A DNA stretch of 64,000 nucleotides from NCBI RefSeq assembly GCF_907163135.1, contig NZ_CAJQUA010000001.1, positions 2,061,001 to 2,125,000 of the forward strand, in the 5' to 3' direction. Positions 8,782-19,257 of the stretch are shown piece after piece. This DNA is from Brachymonas denitrificans. Lineage in GTDB: Bacteria > Pseudomonadota > Gammaproteobacteria > Burkholderiales > Burkholderiaceae_C. Both the position numbers and the translations under genes were made by a program. Each line of letters begins with the position of its first letter. The stretch's first letter is position 1. A model generated the notes under the pieces. That model ran no database searches. It saw nothing but the letters and a program-made list of their open reading frames with translations, and was not told the origin of the DNA.

Positions 8782-9363
8782 TCAGCGGCACTGCGCCGGC
8801 AGCAGTTCCGCGCGCACGGCGTTGTCCGGCGGGGACACCTGGTCGGCCGCCGCCATGCCGCTGGCCACGGTGTTGGTCTGGCCCACGCAGGCCCAGTCGA
8901 TGGCGCCGCTGCTGCCATCGGCCAGCGCGGTGGCCAGGGGCGTTGCCGCACCGGCCTCGGCTCCTGCACGCACCAGCGGCACCAGCTGCACGCGGTTGTT
9001 GCTGCCAACCCCTGCGGCCTCGCGGTAGACCACGGTGATGATGCCGCTGCTGGCACCGTCGAGCTGCGCGCAGTCGGCATTGCCGATGCAGACACGCTCC
9101 ACATACTTGGCATTGGCACCGGTTTCGCCAGCCTGCTGGTTCCAGCTGTTGCTCACGCGCGTCAGGTCGTCCTGCGAACTGGCGCCCTCGGACGCAATGC
9201 GCTGCTTGGCCGCCTCGGCCAGAGCCAGCCCTTCGGTGATGCGGGTGCGGCTCACATGGTCCTGGTAGGACGACAGCGCCAGCGTGGCGGCAATGCCCAC
9301 GATGGCAACCACCACCATCAGTTCGATCAAGGTAAATCCGCGTTGGCGATTCTTTGCGTGCAT
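8782..9363 (-). CDS. pilA: type IV pilin (PilA/PilE-like major pilin)
   Basis: A 193-residue type IVa pilin precursor. The leader MHAKNRQRG is cut by prepilin peptidase before [17 protein letters not shown], which shows Gly-1, Phe+1 and Glu+5 and then the hydrophobic spine helix. The C-terminal domain has two cysteine pairs (VCIGNADC and DWACVG...AQCR); the last pair probably closes the D-loop. AGGAG lies 7 nt before the ATG. It follows the phosphodiesterase gene by 60 bp and precedes a ligase-like gene. I found no sigma-54 element upstream. Whether it is the major pilin or a pilin-like subunit cannot be decided here. Confidence 0.88.
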   Translation of the reverse strand: MHAKNRQRGFTLIELMVVVAIVGIAATLALSSYQDHVSRTRITEGLALAEAAKQRIASEGASSQDDLTRVSNSWNQQAGETGANAKYVERVCIGNADCAQLDGASSGIITVVYREAAGVGSNNRVQLVPLVRAGAEAGAATPLATALADGSSGAIDWACVGQTNTVASGMAAADQVSPPDNAVRAELLPAQCR

Positions 9364-9423
9364 GCACAGGCTCCTGCCGGAAGCCCGCCGGCCGCCGTCT
9401 GCTGCCACGCTTCTTCCGGAAAA

Positions 9424-10281
9424 CTAGATATTTAGTACTATATCATTATCTATGCCGGATGCAGGCACTCCGTTAAAGCGGAAAGTCTGTCCTTGCTGCA
9501 GCAGGTGCAGACGGCACTGCTTGCGCCCTGCAACTTCGCGCAGCGGCTCCAGCTCGCGCAGGATGGCGTTCTGGTCGCCGGGCTTGATATGGCTCAGGAA
9601 CAGTTCCAGCGCCCCTGCATCGAGCGCCTCCAGATCCTCGGCCAGCGCTGCCGCCGTCAGGTGCCCGCTCAGATCGGCAAAGGACTGGTCGGCATTGGAA
9701 AACGTGGTTTCCGTCACCAGCCAGCGCACCGGCGTGCCTGCCGCACGCAAGGCGTTGAGGCGCTGCCACAGTGCGGGGTTGCGTCCGGTATCCCCGGTAA
9801 AGGCCCAGTGCGCTCCGCCATGCGAGACCGCATAGCCCACGGCAGGCACCGAATGCAAGGCCGGCAGCACCTCGATCACCCGCCCCTGGCTCCACTCCAG
9901 CCGCTCGCCCGTGCGTACCGGCACCAGGGTGATGGCGGGTTGCGCGGGCGTCGGCAGCACGGTGAAGTCGGGCCAGATCTGCTGGTTGAACAGGTGTTCG
10001 TGCATGGCCTTCAATACTTCGGGCAGCGCGTACACGCGGATCGGCCCGCGTCCCTGCTGCATGCGCTGACGCACCGCCGTATCGGCGAGCAGCGGCAGCG
10101 CGGCGATATGGTCCAGGTGCGCATGGGTGATGAAGACATGGTCGATGCGCTGCTGCACCGACAGGGGCAAATCGAACAGGCCGGTGCCGGCATCGATCAG
10201 CGTGTCGTCATCAATCAGGAAGCAGGTCGTCCGCGCCCGGACATCCATGCCGCCAGCGCATCCCAGCACCGTAATCTGCAT
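9424..10281 (-). CDS. metallo-beta-lactamase-fold cyclic nucleotide phosphodiesterase (class II PDE family)
   Basis: A 285-residue protein resembling class II cAMP phosphodiesterases, which hydrolyse 3',5'-cyclic AMP with two bound metals. It shows the metal motif THAHLDH, then FTGDTGRNP, a histidine in DLSGHLTA, and LSHIKPG near the end, in the order expected for this branch. There is no signal peptide, so it should be cytosolic. The neighbouring gene encodes an adenylate cyclase on the same strand 121 bp upstream, which supports cAMP as substrate. The last codons are unusually A+T-rich and may include promoter elements for the pilin gene. Other MBL hydrolase activity is possible. Confidence 0.78.
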   Translation of the reverse strand: MQITVLGCAGGMDVRARTTCFLIDDDTLIDAGTGLFDLPLSVQQRIDHVFITHAHLDHIAALPLLADTAVRQRMQQGRGPIRVYALPEVLKAMHEHLFNQQIWPDFTVLPTPAQPAITLVPVRTGERLEWSQGRVIEVLPALHSVPAVGYAVSHGGAHWAFTGDTGRNPALWQRLNALRAAGTPVRWLVTETTFSNADQSFADLSGHLTAAALAEDLEALDAGALELFLSHIKPGDQNAILRELEPLREVAGRKQCRLHLLQQGQTFRFNGVPASGIDNDIVLNI

Positions 10282-10402
10282 TTCATGGCCCCATGCATTG
10301 CATAATCCACCGCCCTGCTGCCGACGGTAGCGCAGCAGGAGTCAGACGGTCATTTCTGCATTGTCCGTGAGGCCACGCCCGTGCGGCTGTTCCGCCGTCC
10401 TG

Positions 10403-12724
10403 TCATCCTGCCCGATCCGTGAGATATCGCACATCTGCCGGCCTCTTGAGGTCCTGCTGCAGGGTCACGCCATCCCAGTCCGGTGCCGGCGGCTGCTTCA
10501 GGAAGGCGTCGATGCGTTCGCGGTACACACCGTACAGCACACGCCCCGGCGCCAGGCCCTGCAGCTTTGCGAGCAGGGTGCTGCAGCGCGGCCAGTCCTG
10601 CATGCGGTAGGCCTCGCGGAACTGGTGCCACAGACCCAGTTCGCGTTGCTGATCGGCATCGAGCTGCGCATCTTCGGTAAAAGGCGCATAGATGTTCGCC
10701 GCCTGCGCCTTGCCGCTGACCCGGATGCAATCCAGCCACTGCCAGTGGCATTGCGCCACCTGCTGCACCGTCTGCTCACCCACCACCATCGGCACGCCAT
10801 AGATCCCCGCCAGCGGCTCCAGCCGTGCGGCAAGGTTGACCGCATCGCCGATCACCGTATAGCTGCGCCGCATTTCCGAACCCATGTCGCCCACACTCAT
10901 CATGCCTGTGTTGATGCCGATGCTGGCCCCAAGGGGGGCCAGGCCGGCCGCTTCGCGTTCGGAGTTGAAGCGCTGCAGCATCACGCCCAGTTCGATGCCC
11001 GTCTTGACCGCATGCCATGCGTGGTCGGGATCCGCCACGGGTGCGCCCCAGAACACCATCACGCAATCGCCCATGTACTTGTCGATGGTGCCCTGATTCG
11101 GCCCGATCACGTCTGCCATGCGGTTGAAGATGTCGTTCAGCAGCGCCTGCAGTGCCTGCGGGTCCATGGATTCGGACAGCGGCGTGAACTGTTCCAGGTC
11201 ACAGAACATCACCGTCAGCTCGCGCGAGATGGCCTGCGTGGTGTACTGCTCGGGCTGGCTGGCCATGCGCGCGACCAGCTCCGAAGGCACGTAGTGCCCG
11301 AACAGTTCCACCAGCTGGCGCTTGGTGCGCCGCTCCACAAAGTACCCCACGCTGGTATGCAGCACGTAGGTGAGCAGGATGGTCAGCAGAATCGAGGCCA
11401 GCGGCAGCATCAAGCCCTGTCGCTGGAAGAGTTGCAGGTGGAAAGCCACGAACACGGCCGCCACACCCAGGCTCCAGAGCAGCGCCCCCACCATGCCGAC
11501 ACGCGCCATGACCAGCAACAGCAGGCCGACGGCGACGACCATGGCCACCGTCGCATAGCCGCGACTGTAGTCGGGCGTCTGCAGAAAGTCGCCATCGAGC
11601 ATGGCAGACAGCACGCTGGCATGCACCTCCACCCCCGGATACGAGGTGGAGACCGGCGTGGCGCGCAGGTCGCGCAGGCCGGGTGCCGTGGTTCCCACAA
11701 GAACCAGCTTGTGGCGCAACTCGCCTTCCGCCAGCCTGCCTTCGAGCACGTCACCGGCCGACACATAACGGTAGCGTGCACCGGGCACCCCGCTGCCCTT
11801 GCGGAACGGCACCAGGAAACGCCCCCCCACTGCCGTCGGCAGCGTCAGGCTGCGTCCATCCTGCTGCAGCTGCAGGCCGATCATGCGCGCTCGCGACCCC
11901 TTCCCCTCCTGCTGCAGGGGCACGATGCGGGCACTGTCCACCTGCATGGCCATCATCAGCATCTCCAGCGCCAGCGCGGGATAGTAGGCCGTCACCCTGT
12001 TTTCCACACGGCGGGCCAGCAGCGGAATGCTGCGAAGCACACCGTCACTGTCGATCTCTGCGTTGATGAAGCCGCCGTGACCGACGGCACGCACCAGTTC
12101 CGGCAGGTTGCCCGCATAGCCCTGCATCAGCGGCACCCGTGTGAATTCGACCGGCTCGCCCGGCAACTGCTCGACGACCAGGGGCCGCGGCAGGCTCCCG
12201 GTTTCCATTACCGGCGGACGGTCCGAATAGTAGTATCCCAGCGCCACGGGCTGGCCGGCCAGCGCTTTCACCAGAAGGCCGTCCCGGTCCAGCCGCGCTT
12301 CCAGCTCCTTCACATGCTCCTCGAGCACGGGGCCTGACAGGCGCTGCTCCCGCAGCCAGGTGCCGAGGCGTGCAATGGTATCGTCACGCTCGGGCTCGGC
12401 AAACAGCACGTCGTAGCCCACCACCGCCACCTGCTGGCGGTGCAGCAATTCTTCGCTCAGTGTGGCCAGCACGCTGCGCGACCAGGGCCAGCGCCCATAC
12501 TGCAGCAGGCTGCGTTCGTCGATGTCGACGATGACGATGCGTTCATCCAGCGTGGCCGGTGCCCGGCCATGCATGAGCAGCACGTCATTCACCTGCTGCT
12601 CCAGCCGCGTCACCATCCCGTACTGCACGATGCCGATGGCGTGCGGCAGCATCACCAGCAAGGGCAGAAGGCCCAGCAGCACGCGCCGCCAGGCACCCGC
12701 CCGCCAGAACTCGAGGCTGCGCAT
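10403..12724 (-). CDS. CHASE2-domain membrane adenylate cyclase (class III)
   Basis: A 773-residue sensor cyclase. One membrane helix near residues 12-32 is followed by a large periplasmic CHASE2 domain (start [14 protein letters not shown]; end [16 protein letters not shown] and PGVEVHA). Three more spans follow ([16 protein letters not shown] onward), then a cytosolic class III cyclase domain. The domain has the metal site VMFCDLEQF (Asp509), the lysine and second metal Asp in [11 protein letters not shown], and the transition-state Asn/Arg in [11 protein letters not shown]. The lysine indicates ATP rather than GTP. The start at 12724 places the first helix at the N-terminus; a longer frame overlaps sucD and was discarded. 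The ligand is unknown. A PDE gene follows, then a pilin gene. Confidence 0.88.
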   Translation of the reverse strand: MRSLEFWRAGAWRRVLLGLLPLLVMLPHAIGIVQYGMVTRLEQQVNDVLLMHGRAPATLDERIVIVDIDERSLLQYGRWPWSRSVLATLSEELLHRQQVAVVGYDVLFAEPERDDTIARLGTWLREQRLSGPVLEEHVKELEARLDRDGLLVKALAGQPVALGYYYSDRPPVMETGSLPRPLVVEQLPGEPVEFTRVPLMQGYAGNLPELVRAVGHGGFINAEIDSDGVLRSIPLLARRVENRVTAYYPALALEMLMMAMQVDSARIVPLQQEGKGSRARMIGLQLQQDGRSLTLPTAVGGRFLVPFRKGSGVPGARYRYVSAGDVLEGRLAEGELRHKLVLVGTTAPGLRDLRATPVSTSYPGVEVHASVLSAMLDGDFLQTPDYSRGYATVAMVVAVGLLLLVMARVGMVGALLWSLGVAAVFVAFHLQLFQRQGLMLPLASILLTILLTYVLHTSVGYFVERRTKRQLVELFGHYVPSELVARMASQPEQYTTQAISRELTVMFCDLEQFTPLSESMDPQALQALLNDIFNRMADVIGPNQGTIDKYMGDCVMVFWGAPVADPDHAWHAVKTGIELGVMLQRFNSEREAAGLAPLGASIGINTGMMSVGDMGSEMRRSYTVIGDAVNLAARLEPLAGIYGVPMVVGEQTVQQVAQCHWQWLDCIRVSGKAQAANIYAPFTEDAQLDADQQRELGLWHQFREAYRMQDWPRCSTLLAKLQGLAPGRVLYGVYRERIDAFLKQPPAPDWDGVTLQQDLKRPADVRYLTDRAG

Positions 12725-12865
12725 GGCCCAGCGCCTGCCCTGCGACTGTCCGGTTCCGGAAGATGCCTGATGTACCACCCGACGCTGCCCCTGTTGCTGA
12801 CTCTTTCCCCTTCGAATGTACCGGAATGCAGCGGCCATTCCCGTGCGCACCGTTGCGGCGCGCAC

Positions 12866-12898
12866 AAAAAAACCGCTGCGCCGTGAGGAGCAGCGGTT
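12866..12898 (-). terminator. intrinsic terminator downstream of sucCD
   Basis: A perfect 9-bp stem (AACCGCTGC / GCAGCGGTT) with a 10-nt loop. Read leftward it ends in a run of seven T. It lies 67 bp beyond the sucD stop and before the cyclase gene, so the cyclase probably has its own promoter in 12725-12865. Confidence 0.88.
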
Positions 12899-12965
12899 GG
12901 GTGCGCCAGCAGGCATCCGGCCCGCGCGCCCGTACAGGCGCCGCAGACCGGCCGGCTGCGTCAGA

Positions 12966-13859
12966 TCAGAGCAGGCCCTTGAGCAGCTTGCCCATCTCGG
13001 ACGGGTTGCGCGTGATGGTGAAACCGCACTCTTCCATGATGGCGAGCTTGGCTTCGGCCGTGTCGGCACCGCCGGAGATCAGCGCACCGGCATGGCCCAT
13101 GCGCTTGCCGGGAGGCGCAGTCACGCCCGCGATGAAGCCGACCACCGGCTTCTTCATGTTTTCCTTGCACCAGTAGGCGGCTTCGGCCTCGTCCGGGCCA
13201 CCGATTTCGCCGATCATGATCACGGCATCGGTGTCGGGGTCTTCGTTGAACATGCGCATCACGTCGATGTGCTTGAGGCCGTTGATCGGGTCGCCACCGA
13301 TACCGACGGCGCTGGACTGGCCGATGCCCAGTTCGGACAGCTGTGCCACGGCTTCATAGGTCAGCGTGCCGGAACGGCTCACCACGCCCACGCGGCCTTT
13401 CTTGTGGATGTGGCCGGGCATGATGCCGATCTTGATTTCATCGGGCGTGATGGTGCCGGGGCAGTTGGGGCCCAGCAGCAGCGTGCGCTTGCCGCCGGCG
13501 GCTTCCTTGGCCTTCATCTTGTTGCGCACTTCCAGCATGTCGCGGATCGGGATGCCTTCGGTGATGCAGATGGCCAGGTCCAGGTCGGCTTCAACGGCTT
13601 CCCAGATGGCGGCGGCAGCGCCTGCCGGCGGCACGTAGATCACGGAAACGGTAGCGCCGGTCTGCTTGGCAGCTTCGCTCACGTTGGCGTAGATCGGGAT
13701 GCCTTCGAAGTCTTCGCCGGCCTTCTTGGGGTTGACGCCAGCCACGAAGCAGTTCTTGCCGTTTGCGTAGTCGCGGCACATGCGGGTGTGGAACTGGCCG
13801 GTCTTGCCAGTGATGCCCTGGGTAATGACCTTGGTGTCTTTGTTGATCAGGATGCTCAT
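12966..13859 (-). CDS. sucD: succinyl-CoA synthetase subunit alpha
   Basis: A 297-residue subunit that binds CoA and carries the phosphohistidine of the TCA-cycle enzyme making succinate and ATP from succinyl-CoA. The N-terminal CoA-binding fold begins [27 protein letters not shown] follows, and the active-site histidine lies in [10 protein letters not shown]. Length and motifs are normal. The gene starts 32 bp after sucC in the usual order and ends at a strong terminator. Confidence 0.97.
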   Translation of the reverse strand: MSILINKDTKVITQGITGKTGQFHTRMCRDYANGKNCFVAGVNPKKAGEDFEGIPIYANVSEAAKQTGATVSVIYVPPAGAAAAIWEAVEADLDLAICITEGIPIRDMLEVRNKMKAKEAAGGKRTLLLGPNCPGTITPDEIKIGIMPGHIHKKGRVGVVSRSGTLTYEAVAQLSELGIGQSSAVGIGGDPINGLKHIDVMRMFNEDPDTDAVIMIGEIGGPDEAEAAYWCKENMKKPVVGFIAGVTAPPGKRMGHAGALISGGADTAEAKLAIMEECGFTITRNPSEMGKLLKGLL

Positions 13860-13891
13860 GAATGGGGCTCCGGAATGGGTTTCGGGAAGGC

Positions 13892-15058
<1,167 letters not shown>

Positions 15059-15204
15059 GCGGTATCTCTCTTGTGAGTGGAAAATGAGCCCGTGAACCGG
15101 CCTGTAGGCGACTGTACGGGACGGAAAAAATCCGGCGATAAATGTATCATGTACTACTTACAGCCAGCTTATTCAGCCTAGCAGCTTTCTAGAGGAAAAC
15201 CCTA

Positions 15205-16122
15205 ATGACCGTGCACAAAATTTTCATCGATGGCGAGGCCGGAACCACCGGTCTGCAGATTCGCGAACGCCTGGCGAACATGCCCGGCATCGAGGTCGTC
15301 AGTATCGATCCGGCGCTGCGCAAGGACCCGACCGCCAAGCAGAAGCTGATGGGCGAAGTGGATGTGGTGATCCTGTGCCTGCACGACGATGCGGCACGGG
15401 AGTCGGTGGCGCTGATCGACGCCCTGCCCGGCCGCAAGCCGCGCATCATCGATGCGTCCACCGCGCATCGCGTGGATCCGAACTGGGTGTACGGTTTTCC
15501 GGAGCTGAACGCCGAGCAGGCCGAGGCGATCCGCAAGGCAGAGCGCGTGGCCAACCCGGGCTGCTATGCCACCGGCGCCATCGCCCTGCTGCGCCCGCTG
15601 GTGGATGCCGGCGTGCTGCCGACCGACTATCCGGTGGCGCTGCCCTCGGTGAGCGGCTACAGCGGTGGCGGCCGCCAGATGATCGAGGCCTACGAGGCCG
15701 GCGGCGCGCCGCCGTTCGAGCTGTACGCGCTGGGCCTGTCGCACAAGCACATTCCGGAAATCATGGCCTACAGCGGCCTCACGCGCAAGCCGATCTTCGT
15801 GCCCAGCGTGGGCAATTTCGACCAGGGCATGCTGGTGCAACTCCCGCTGCACTTCGATCTGCTCAAGGGTGAGCAGACGGTGGAGCATCTGCACGCCGTG
15901 TACCGCCGCCACTATGACGGCAGCCAGTACGTGACGGCGCCGGATCCAACGTCCGACAACAAGCTCGATGCCGTGGCCCTGAAAGACACCAACAACCTGG
16001 AAATCCGGGTCTATGGCAACGATGGCGCGCAGCAGGCGGTGGCCGTGGCACGTCTGGACAACCTGGGCAAGGGCGCCAGCGGCGCGGCGGTGCAGAATCT
16101 GCAGCTGATGCTGGGGCTGTAA
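15205..16122 (+). CDS. argC: N-acetyl-gamma-glutamyl-phosphate reductase (short type)
   Basis: NADPH-dependent third step of arginine synthesis, giving N-acetylglutamate semialdehyde. The 305-residue product belongs to the short ArgC type, against about 335-345 residues for the common form. It has the nucleotide-binding start [14 protein letters not shown] and the catalytic cysteine in ANPGCYATG, followed by SGYSGGG. GAGG lies 9 nt before the ATG. Apart from the divergent promoter there is no linked arginine gene. Confidence 0.95.
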   Translation: MTVHKIFIDGEAGTTGLQIRERLANMPGIEVVSIDPALRKDPTAKQKLMGEVDVVILCLHDDAARESVALIDALPGRKPRIIDASTAHRVDPNWVYGFPELNAEQAEAIRKAERVANPGCYATGAIALLRPLVDAGVLPTDYPVALPSVSGYSGGGRQMIEAYEAGGAPPFELYALGLSHKHIPEIMAYSGLTRKPIFVPSVGNFDQGMLVQLPLHFDLLKGEQTVEHLHAVYRRHYDGSQYVTAPDPTSDNKLDAVALKDTNNLEIRVYGNDGAQQAVAVARLDNLGKGASGAAVQNLQLMLGL

Positions 16123-16200
16123 GCCTGCGTCAGCGGCGCCGACGGCGCTATGCTTGAGGCTGGCGTCTCGTTGTGTCACGGGCGCCCGCTTTTTCTTGCC

Positions 16201-17790
16201 ATGTCCGATCCGCAGCACCCCATCGAACCCGATATCTGGCAGAACATGCGCCGCGAGCTGTCGCATGGGCGGCTGTGGGTGGACCGGGCCATCGTGCTCT
16301 CGTACGCGGCGCTGGCGGGCCTCAGCGTGGTGGTGTTCACCTGGCTGACGGATATCGGCTTTGCCTGGTTTCTCGGCATGTACCACGGTGCCTGGTGGAC
16401 AGTGCTGATCTGGACGCCGCTGTGCACCATGGGCATTGTCTGGGTCACGCAGCGCTGGTTTGCCAAGGCGGCAGGCTCGGGCATTCCGCAGGTGATGGTG
16501 GCGCTGGAGCCGGCCCTGCCTGCCACGCAGCGCAGCATCTTCGTTTCGCTCAAGCTCTCCATTGCCAAGATCGTGCTGGCCTCGGCCGGGGTGATGGCGG
16601 GCCTGTCCGTCGGGCGTGAAGGCCCTTCGGTGCAGGTGGCGGCCGGCGTGATGCTGCATGCGCGGCGCTGGCTGCGCAACGATACCGATCTGGGCGTGCA
16701 TGCGCTGCTGGTGGCCGGCGGCGCCGGGGGTCTAGCCGCCACCTTCAATGCGCCGCTGGCCGGCGTGGTGTTCGCGCTGGAAGAGCTGGGCCGAAAGATG
16801 CCGGCGCGCAGCAGCGGTCTGATCATTGCGGTGATCGTGCTGGCCGGTCTGGTCGGCATCACCTTCTTCGGCAACAACCATTTTCTCGGCACTATCAAGG
16901 TGCCGCCGCTGGGTCTGTCCATCCTGCTGCCGGGGCTGATGGTGACGCTGGTGTGCGGGCTGCTGGGCGGGCTGTTTGCGCGCCTGATGACGCTGGCGCT
17001 GACGGGCACCGGCTGGTCGCTGAACCGCTGGCGCAAGCGGCATCCGCTGCGTTTTGCCGGGGTGCTGGGCCTGATCATCGCGATCCTGGGTCTGGCCACC
17101 AACGGGCAGACCTTCGGCGGCGGTGCCGAGTCGGTGCGCGAACTGCTGGCGCAGCAGCAGGAGCCGTCGCCGCTGTTCGTGCCGTTCAAGTTCCTGTCCA
17201 CCTGGCTCACGGCCTGGTCCGGGGTGCCGGGCGGCATCTTTGCGCCCAGCCTGGCCGTGGGTGCCGGCGTCGGCTATGACGTGGCCCAATACAGCGGCAA
17301 CATGCCGCTGATGGCACCGCTGGTGGCCATGGGCATGACGGCCTTCCTCGCCGCGGTGACGCAGGCGCCGCTCACCGCCTTCATCATCGTGATGGAAATG
17401 GTGGACGGCGGCGCCATGGTACTGAGCCTGATGGCCTCAGCCATGGTGGCCAGCATCGTGTCGCGCAGCATCAGCCGGCCGCTGTATCCGGCGCTGGCCA
17501 GTGCCATGTACGGGGCACTGCAGTCGCCGGCCGCAGCGGCCCCTGTACCGAAGGCCACCGACACCACGGATCCCGCTCCGGACCGCGCGGCCAGTGTGGC
17601 CGCAGCACATCAGGCCGAAGCAGCCACGCCCGAAACCGCCACCAATCCCCCGTTGCGCACTACACTCGAAGCAGCAGGGGACGACCCCCGGCATCCGGCC
17701 AGCCCCGAGCCGCCCACGGCGGAGCAGCGGCAGCCGCCTACCGCACCGCCCGTGAAGGGGCCTGATTCACAGCCGGACTTGTTCCCATGA
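16201..17790 (+). CDS. ClC-family chloride channel or H+/Cl- exchanger
   Basis: A 529-residue membrane protein. The ClC selectivity motifs appear in order: GSGIPQV, GREGPS and GVPGGIFAPSL. The gating glutamate in GREGP is present, and FALEELGR aligns with the internal proton-path glutamate region, so an exchanger is more likely than a channel; that is inference. About 85 C-terminal residues after the last span are proline- and alanine-rich with no CBS domain. The stop overlaps the trkA start (ATGA), joining chloride and potassium transport in one operon with trkH. Confidence 0.9.
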   Translation: MSDPQHPIEPDIWQNMRRELSHGRLWVDRAIVLSYAALAGLSVVVFTWLTDIGFAWFLGMYHGAWWTVLIWTPLCTMGIVWVTQRWFAKAAGSGIPQVMVALEPALPATQRSIFVSLKLSIAKIVLASAGVMAGLSVGREGPSVQVAAGVMLHARRWLRNDTDLGVHALLVAGGAGGLAATFNAPLAGVVFALEELGRKMPARSSGLIIAVIVLAGLVGITFFGNNHFLGTIKVPPLGLSILLPGLMVTLVCGLLGGLFARLMTLALTGTGWSLNRWRKRHPLRFAGVLGLIIAILGLATNGQTFGGGAESVRELLAQQQEPSPLFVPFKFLSTWLTAWSGVPGGIFAPSLAVGAGVGYDVAQYSGNMPLMAPLVAMGMTAFLAAVTQAPLTAFIIVMEMVDGGAMVLSLMASAMVASIVSRSISRPLYPALASAMYGALQSPAAAAPVPKATDTTDPAPDRAASVAAAHQAEAATPETATNPPLRTTLEAAGDDPRHPASPEPPTAEQRQPPTAPPVKGPDSQPDLFP

Positions 17791-19250
17791 AAATCATCAT
17801 TCTCGGCGCCGGGCGCGTCGGCGAGAGCGTGGCCGAGCACCTGGTCTCGGAACGCAACGACATCACCGTGATCGACAACGATCCGGAACTGCTGGGCAAG
17901 CTGCAGGAGCGCTTCGACCTGCGCGGCATTCTGGGCGACGGTTCGCAGCCCTCGGTGCTGGCCGATGCCGGCGCCGACGATGCCGACCTGCTGCTGGCCT
18001 GTGCGGCCGACGATGCCGTCAACCTGACGGTGTGCAAGACCGCCTTCATGCGCTTTCATACGCCGCACCGCATCGCGCGGCTGCGCTCGACCGAGTGGTC
18101 CAAGCACATGGAACTGCTGGGCGAAGACGGCTTTGCCGTGAGCAACGTGATCTGCCCCGAAGCCTCGGTGACGCGCTATATCCAGAAGCTGGTGGAATAT
18201 CCCGAGGCGATGCAGGTGCGCGATTTTGCGCATGGCATGGCCTCCATGGTGTCGGTGCGCGCCACCGCAGGGGCGCCCATGGTGGGCCAGCCCATCCGCC
18301 GTTTTTCCGAGCTGCTGCCCGACGCCAGCATGCACGTGATGGCGATCTACCGCCGCTTTGCCAACGAGCCCGACCGCTTCGTGCCCTGCAGGCCCGACAG
18401 CGTGATCCTGCCGGGGGACGAGGTGTTCTTCTTCGTGGCGCGCGACGACATCCGAGCCGTGCTCAAGTCGGTCCACAGCACCAGCCCGCCGGTGCGCCGC
18501 GTGGTGATTGCCGGCGGCGGCAACGTGGGCCTGCACCTGGCGCGCGTGCTGCAGAAGCACGTGCACCTCAAGCTGATCGACAGCAACCGCGCGCGCTGCG
18601 AATACCTGGCCACGCAGCTGGACGAATCGGTACTGATCCTGCACGGCGACAGCACCGACGAGGACCTGCTGAGCGACGAGAACATCCACGAGGTGGATTT
18701 CTTCGTGGCCTCGACCAACGACGACGAGAACAACATCATGGGCGGCCTGCTGGCCAAGCAGCTGGGCGCCACGCGCGTGCTCTCGCTGGTGAACCGGCGC
18801 AGCTACGCCGACCTGGTACACGGCACGCAGATCGACATTGCCCTGGCGCCGGCGCAGGCCATGATGGGCGAACTGCTGACCCATATCCGCCAGGGCGATG
18901 TGTATGCCGTGCACAGCGCGCGCCGCGGCAATGCCGAGGCGATCGAGCTGGCGGCCCATGGCGACCGCCGCACCTCGCGCGTGGTGGGCCGCACCGTGGG
19001 CCAGATCCCCATGCCGGAGGATGTACGCATCGGCCTGATCGTGCGCGGCCTGCCCGACCTGCACACCGGCCGGCCGGACGACGATGCCTCCGCCGTGAAC
19101 GACCCGGACAGCGCATACGCGCCCTTCGTGCTGTCCGTGACGGATGACACCGTGATCCAGCCCGGCGACCATGTGCTGCTGTTCGTGCCGCACCGCCGTC
19201 TGGTGCCCGCCGTGGAAAAGCTGTTCCGGGTGAAGCCGACCTTCTTCTGA
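17787..19250 (+). CDS. trkA: Trk potassium uptake system NAD-binding regulatory subunit TrkA
   Basis: A 487-residue cytosolic protein that gates the TrkH channel by binding nucleotides. It has the standard duplicated layout: RCK/TrkA_N domain 1 from KIIILGAGRVGESVAEHL, TrkA_C 1, RCK domain 2 from RVVIAGGGNVGLHLARVL, TrkA_C 2. Both glycine-rich Rossmann motifs are intact. It overlaps the ClC gene by 4 bp and precedes trkH by 7 bp, so the three should be co-expressed. Confidence 0.96.
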   Translation: MKIIILGAGRVGESVAEHLVSERNDITVIDNDPELLGKLQERFDLRGILGDGSQPSVLADAGADDADLLLACAADDAVNLTVCKTAFMRFHTPHRIARLRSTEWSKHMELLGEDGFAVSNVICPEASVTRYIQKLVEYPEAMQVRDFAHGMASMVSVRATAGAPMVGQPIRRFSELLPDASMHVMAIYRRFANEPDRFVPCRPDSVILPGDEVFFFVARDDIRAVLKSVHSTSPPVRRVVIAGGGNVGLHLARVLQKHVHLKLIDSNRARCEYLATQLDESVLILHGDSTDEDLLSDENIHEVDFFVASTNDDENNIMGGLLAKQLGATRVLSLVNRRSYADLVHGTQIDIALAPAQAMMGELLTHIRQGDVYAVHSARRGNAEAIELAAHGDRRTSRVVGRTVGQIPMPEDVRIGLIVRGLPDLHTGRPDDDASAVNDPDSAYAPFVLSVTDDTVIQPGDHVLLFVPHRRLVPAVEKLFRVKPTFF

Positions 19251-19257
19251 GGCTGCC

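Noticed and set aside
9364-9423. Sigma-54 promoter for the pilin gene
   Set aside because: No TGGCAC-N5-TTGC element with correct spacing; a TGGCAG occurs but lacks the GC partner. An A+T-rich TATAGT patch (9437-9442, minus strand) is the only promoter-like feature.
12725-13069. N-terminal extension of the CHASE2 cyclase
   Set aside because: The longer frame runs through the sucCD terminator and into sucD, and its residues lack any hydrophobic or conserved pattern.
15059-15204. Arginine operator or riboswitch in the sucC-argC divergent region
   Set aside because: No ARG-box pair or conserved RNA motif is visible; only A+T-rich sequence that must hold both promoters.
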